The notes under the pieces: model-generated | Database searches by the model: none | What the model was told of the DNA's origin: nothing | Seen by the model: the letters and a program-made list of their open reading frames with translations, nothing else | Shown: piece by piece, positions 7,503 to 10,459 of the stretch | Position numbering within the stretch: position 1 is the stretch's first letter | How the letters are laid out: every line of letters starts with the position of its first letter | From: Stephanodiscus triporus | Taxonomy: Eukaryota > Bacillariophyta > Thalassiosirophyceae > Thalassiosirales > Thalassiosiraceae | NCBI GenBank assembly: GCA_036939755.1 | Contig: JALLAZ010001059.1 | Coordinates: 1 to 10,459 of the forward strand | Direction of reading: 5' to 3' | DNA: 10,459 nucleotides | Program-made: the position numbers and the translations under genes

Positions 7503-7772
7503 CCCCTGAGCAATCCGAATCATCTCGTCGGCATTGATTCCAGCATTGTGCAGCGATGCACCGGCTAGATCTCGGAAGTCAGGTTCGGGTTTGTCCGTGA
7601 TGGCTTGGAAATCATTCTCTTCCGACTCCAGTTCCACTTCTGGGAGCTCCGCGCTCACGTCCGGATGTGCGACGGTGCTGTCATTCTCATCCAGAAGCCC
7701 TTGGAAATCCGGGCCGTCCTCCGGGACCTTGTCCGTCCATTTGTACAGTTCACCACGTTGGTTCAAGAATCA
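7503..7772 (-). pseudogene. Copia pol acidic linker after integrase
   Basis: The frame reads FLNQRGELYKWTDKVPEDGP and continues as an acidic, Ser/Glu/Asp-rich stretch (PEVELESEENDFQAITDKPEP) without catalytic motifs. It matches the position of the variable linker between integrase and RT in this family. It is in a different frame from the integrase part upstream (junction near 7772) and from the connector downstream (junction near 7502). The local reading continues into a stop at 7431. Confidence 0.65.
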
Positions 7773-8317
7773 AAACGTCCAACCCCATGCTTCTCGCGTT
7801 CTCCGATCCTGTTTACTCTTTTGATCACTGAGTCTGGCATTGGCATGGGCGTGAACGACCTTCGTTTTAGCACCCTACCCATGTTGATGCAGTAGAATTT
7901 TACGCTGCCTTGCAGATTTCCTGTTGGACCTAGCACGATTGCCTTGTGCGTCCACAGTGCCATCGTGTTCATTGGCACGGGCTCGTCATGCACCTCACAG
8001 TACGTTCCGGGCAACACGTGACAATGTTTCTTGTAGTCTAGTCGCCATCGAACCAGTAGTTCCCGCGGCAAAAATGTCTGTGAGATCCCCGACTTGATGG
8101 GGAATACGCTCAGCCACAGCACCATGAAATATATGAATTCAATCTTCATTTGCTTGGGGATGTGGGTGAAGGGTAGCGTAGCTAACAGTCCTCTCATCTG
8201 TTCCTTGAGGGTTTGTATCGACCTCTCCGCCTCAGTCACGTGCTCCTTTGCCACCGTTGTATTGCATTCTACGCTACTAGGCATTAGCGGTTTCAATTTC
8301 TCAAACTCTCCGTCCAT
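7773..8317 (-). pseudogene. Integrase C-terminal half (copia)
   Basis: The frame starts MDGEFEKLKPLMPSSVECNT. It contains AKEHVTEAERSIQTLKEQMR, where a catalytic Glu is expected by family position, then KSGISQTFLPREL, LDYKKHCHV, YCEVHDEPVPMNTM, LGPTGNLQGSVKFY and MPMPDSVIKRV. Together these mark the end of the integrase core and its C-terminal domain. The frame is lost near 7772 by an apparent one-base deletion, giving a TGA, while the next frame continues as FLNQRG. Upstream, a 2-base AT insertion at 8319-8318 separates it from the N-terminal half. Confidence 0.8.
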
Positions 8318-8319
8318 AT

Positions 8320-8832
8320 TAAAATATTCCTTACTACAAAACCTGCCCGCCGATACACATCCAAAACTCGCGTCATATGCTTGCTTATACTGGCCGCTGT
8401 CCTTGTTGGCAGGTGCTCTGCTGTGACAAATTTGATCCTCCGGGACACAGTCAACAGGAATGCCATCCTGTCCACAAAAAACACGTTTGCTGCCAAAGTT
8501 ATCCTCTTGTTGGCTTGTACCAGCTCACGCGGCACTGCCACATAATCTGCAACCACCGGCGCAGGCTTCCGTTGTACCGTCTTTCCTTGCACGCTCGGTA
8601 GGTCTGGGCCAAATATGGCTTTCGTGTTAGTGATATTGGAAGAGGTGACGGGACAGTTCGGAATTAGATTGTGGCTCACCATGCATTTGTAGTCTGCCTC
8701 GCTGGGGTTGCCCATCATCGCCTGGGCGCGGCGTGCCTTCTTCGCCTTCAACACCTCTCGCTTGGTGTACCCCTCGTAGTTTCCTCTCACCGTTTGCACC
8801 AGGCACATTCCTTTGTTCCCATGGGGGTTTCC
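8320..8832 (-). pseudogene. Integrase N-terminal half (copia)
   Basis: In the same frame as gag-protease upstream and after an in-frame TGA (8835-8833), the sequence reads VRGNYEGYTKREVLKAKKAR, then HNLIPNCPVT, IFGPDLPSVQGKTVQRKPAP, VVADYVAVPREL and VSRRIKFVTAEHLPTRTA, ending RRAGFVVRNIL. This is the integrase N-terminal part and the first portion of the DDE core. In LAANVFFVD I would expect, from relatives I recall, Asp where Asn stands (an Asp-to-Asn change at the first catalytic position). The frame breaks at 8319-8318. Confidence 0.8.
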
Positions 8833-9516
8833 TCATCCGTGCTGCATGAGTAACAATGCTCCAGCTTCGCTTGACTCCTCCAGATCCAGGTATGGGAGCC
8901 CTTGTTCGTCCTTGTGGAAGCACACTTCTCCTTTTGGCGTGTGTACCACGTAGTATCCTGCCCAGCTATCGTAGGTGATGCGATAGAGTGATTCAAGCTC
9001 ATGCATCGAGATGATGTTGGCGATGCCATCTGGGAGGTACCACACCTTCAGGTTGACGTACTTTCCTCTCTTGTTGGTGCTGATAGCACCCGCGTTGCAG
9101 TTAATCTTGACTCCTTGCGCTTCCGTCCTGATGTCCTTGAGGAACCTGTGATTCTTGAAAGTGGTCACAGTAGAGCAGCCGTCCAGATACACTCTGTTGT
9201 CTGGCAGTTCCCCTCCTTGTGCCAGCGTCACGTTGAATAGCTGCTGCACTTCCTCGACGGGCTCCTCTGTCATCTCCTCCCATGCCTCGAGAGTCATATG
9301 TAGCTGTCGTGATTGCTGCTTGCCGCTCAACTGGGGGCACTTATATGCCCAGTGACTTGGGGAACCGCAATTGAAGAAATTGGATTCTCCCCTGCTATTG
9401 GTCTTTGCGGCCTCTCCTCCCGTGCATCCAGTTGTCGTGCTGACCTTGTTGCCAGCTGTACCCCCTTCACTGGAACCACCTCCTTTGCTCTTAGCTCCGC
9501 GGCCTGCCATCCCTCC
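8833..9516 (-). pseudogene. Gag zinc knuckle and aspartic protease region (copia)
   Basis: After a basic Gly/Ser/Lys-rich start (MAGRGAKSKGGG at 9510), a CCHC-type knuckle appears as FFNCGSPSHWAYKCP. It keeps C, H and C, but the first Cys is Phe (TTC at 9378-9376, where TGC would be needed). Further on, VYLDGCSTVTTF matches the protease active-site position, with an Asp followed by a Ser/Thr-type motif. INCNAGAISTN and VWYLPDGIANIISM are typical of the protease-like stretch of this family. The frame ends at TGA 8835-8833 and continues open beyond it in the same frame. Upstream a TGA at 9519-9517 separates it from gag. Confidence 0.85.
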
Positions 9517-9870
9517 TCAGGCGGCCTTGCCGCCTTGTCCCCCGTGTTGGAGAAACGCCACCCCTATGTCATTGGGGTTCCCCCTGTAGGGCATCTGGGT
9601 GTTGGTGGCCTGGTAGTTGGATAGAATCCTCCCCGCCTTCTCCAAAGTGTCAGGGTATTTGTCCGATCCAAGCAGGTAGTCCTTTGCAAGCTCGTCCTTT
9701 AACTTGCTGAATTTGTGCCGATTGGCCCCGCTGATCAGCAGCGCTGCTTTCACCTGCTCGATCGCGACATTTGCTGCTGCATCTGCCTGGGCGTCGCTTG
9801 GGTTCATTATTCCTTTTCTCCTCAGCTCTGCGTCGACCAATCCCTGGTGCACACTCGGTGACCCTCCGAA
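9517..9870 (-). pseudogene. Gag C-terminal part (copia)
   Basis: The frame reads FGGSPSVHQGLVDAELRRKG, NPSDAQADAAANVAIEQVK, ALLISGANRHKFSKLKDELA, SDKYPDTLEKAGRILSNY and GVAFLQHGGQGGKAA before TGA 9519-9517. The order (helical gag segment, then a YP-LEKA-LSNY block, then a GVAFLQ-type linker to the knuckle) matches the gag of this family. Its upstream end touches the N at 9871 and the G-rich block. Most of the gag that should precede it is missing or unresolved. Confidence 0.75.
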
Positions 9871-9871
9871 N

Positions 9872-9900
9872 GGGAAAAAATGCAAACAGGGGGGGGGGGG
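9872..9900 (+). repeat. Second copy of the shared motif, beside an N
   Basis: After the N at 9871, the plus strand reads GGG, A6, TGCAAACA and a run of 12 G. The first 23 bases match 6235-6257 exactly and lie in the same orientation. It interrupts gag: the frame upstream in gag and the frame downstream do not agree. The N shows that the assembler was unsure here. Confidence 0.9.
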
Positions 9901-10141
9901 CAATAATCGGGTTCCGAGGCGAGTCAGACTTGAGCATGGCAGAGAACGGGTAAGAAGGACACATCCACGCAATGAACCCACCAGATCTTTTGAAGCGAGG
10001 CAAGAGCGTCTCCGCCTCATCATCGAAGATATCGGACGTCTTCGACTTCTCCATAACGACCGTCTCGGCCTGTTTAAGGAGAGCCCTCTCGGTGAATCGG
10101 CCGACGAGACGATCACCGGTAGATGTTCCATTCGAAGCCAT
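9901..10141 (-). pseudogene. Gag N-terminal start fragment
   Basis: An ATG at 10141-10139 in good context (ACCATGG) opens MASNGTSTGDRLVGRFTERA, followed by LLKQAETVVMEKSKTSDIFD. The charged opening is plausible for gag, but I recognise no specific domain. From about residue 55 (GGFIAWMCPSYPFS) the sequence looks less like gag. It runs into the G/C block at 9900, and the frame differs by one from the gag part downstream. It is called gag by position only. Confidence 0.55.
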
Positions 10142-10459
10142 GGTTATTATTTAGAGGCAGGCCTCGACTCCTTGTCAACTTATTTCCTACTCCTACACTT
10201 GGAGCCCCAGTGTTTTGAGGTAAAGGGAAGTTCACACTTACGGTTCGGCACTTTGATTTTTACTATCGTACAACGTAGAGAGACACTTAAAATCCGCCCC
10301 TCGTCCACCCACCACCACACAAACCACGCATCCACACAACTGCCCCATACTACAGTCTCCAGTACAATTGCGAGGAAGGAAAAATCGAGATTTTTCCCTT
10401 CGTACTGTTCCTACTGTAGCTCGCTGCGAGAAGCTAGGGGAAGCTCGTGGTTCCCCTAG
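10142..10459 (-). other. Probable 5' leader and part of the LTR
   Basis: There is no gene here. On the minus strand, CA at 10212-10211 is followed by one base and TGGGGCTCCAAGTG (from 10209). This fits an LTR end next to a primer-binding site complementary to a tRNA 3' end, though it is not the usual initiator-Met site. On the plus strand the putative LTR would start TGTTTTGAGG at 10211 and run past the window end. Hairpins inside it are at 10378-10397 (GGAAAAATC / GATTTTTCC, 2-nt loop) and 10434-10459. No second LTR copy is present in the window to confirm the boundaries. Confidence 0.3.
10434..10459. repeat. Hairpin at the window end, 9-bp arms
   Basis: CTAGGGGAA (10434-10442) and TTCCCCTAG (10451-10459) are perfect reverse complements around GCTCGTGG. 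The window ends exactly on the arm, so the repeat may extend. It lies in the putative LTR, where such structure could be part of a promoter or terminator. Confidence 0.8.

Larger units (their letters stand above)
6736..10459 (-). mobile_element. Truncated, decayed Ty1/copia-like LTR retrotransposon
   Basis: Read on the minus strand the order is gag, zinc knuckle, protease, integrase, connector, start of reverse transcriptase, the copia order (integrase before RT). Motif wording such as GYTKREV, IFGPDL, GKTV, LGPTGNLQGS, MPMPDSVIKRV and YIPKEDAASPT matches a copia-type pol family I recall from diatoms. The copy is inactive. It carries TGA stops at 9517 and 8833, frameshifts near 8318, 7772, 7502, 6944 and 6875, a gag break at 9871-9900, and RT is cut at about 6736. 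The rest of RT, RNase H and the 3' LTR are absent. The 5' end probably extends beyond the window. Such elements move through an RNA copy made in cytoplasmic particles. Confidence 0.85.

Noticed and set aside
9704..10459. Plus-strand open frame of about 251 codons at the right end
   Set aside because: It runs through the N and the poly-G block and is antisense to gag, which has family-like motifs on the minus strand. Its sequence resembles no family.
1..10459. Defence island, CRISPR, operon or viral genome
   Set aside because: There are no direct-repeat arrays, no compact gene order and no viral hallmark genes. Spliced genes and a decayed retroelement account for the coding signal.

Overview
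The window looks like nuclear DNA from a stramenopile, most likely a diatom. Three things suggest this: a protein kinase of the tyrosine-kinase-like (TKL-type) kind common in diatoms, cut by several short GT-AG introns of about 75-135 nt; a Ty1/copia-type retrotransposon whose pol belongs to a family I recognise from diatom genomes; and AT-rich, gene-poor intergenic DNA. The assignment rests on recollection of these families, not on a search. No CRISPR array, operon, tRNA or rRNA was found.

Layout: 1-4744 is mostly non-coding. It holds two stretches that read like eroded protein-coding sequence (about 1216-2142 and 3926-4492, the second with a two-copy tandem repeat of about 108 bp), a diverged duplicated segment with an A/C-rich leader-like motif (2770-3260), and several clear inverted repeats. 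From 4745 to about 6224 on the minus strand lies a five-exon kinase gene with all catalytic residues intact. Three of its exons are very small (20, 24 and 42 nt) and carry the YRDLKPDN and DFG motifs. Its 5' end is not resolved: the coding frame runs into a 23-nt G-run and a low-complexity block. From 6293 to 6735 I see no gene, only G-runs, a 9-bp-arm hairpin and a 20-bp perfect palindrome.

From 6736 to beyond the right edge is a minus-strand copia-like element, a decayed copy. It keeps gag, a zinc knuckle, protease, integrase and the very start of reverse transcriptase. It is interrupted by two in-frame TGA codons, several frameshifts and a gag break at an ambiguous base, and it is cut off early in RT. 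A possible LTR edge and primer-binding site lie near 10196-10212.

The most unusual observation is that the same motif of 23 identical bases (GGG, A6, TGCAAACA, then G6 or more) abuts both the broken 5' end of the kinase and the break in gag, next to poly-G in both places and next to an N in one. It is either an assembly or read-tail artefact or a real dispersed insertion, and it should be resolved before either gene model is trusted. I see no convincing sign of a new biological system here.
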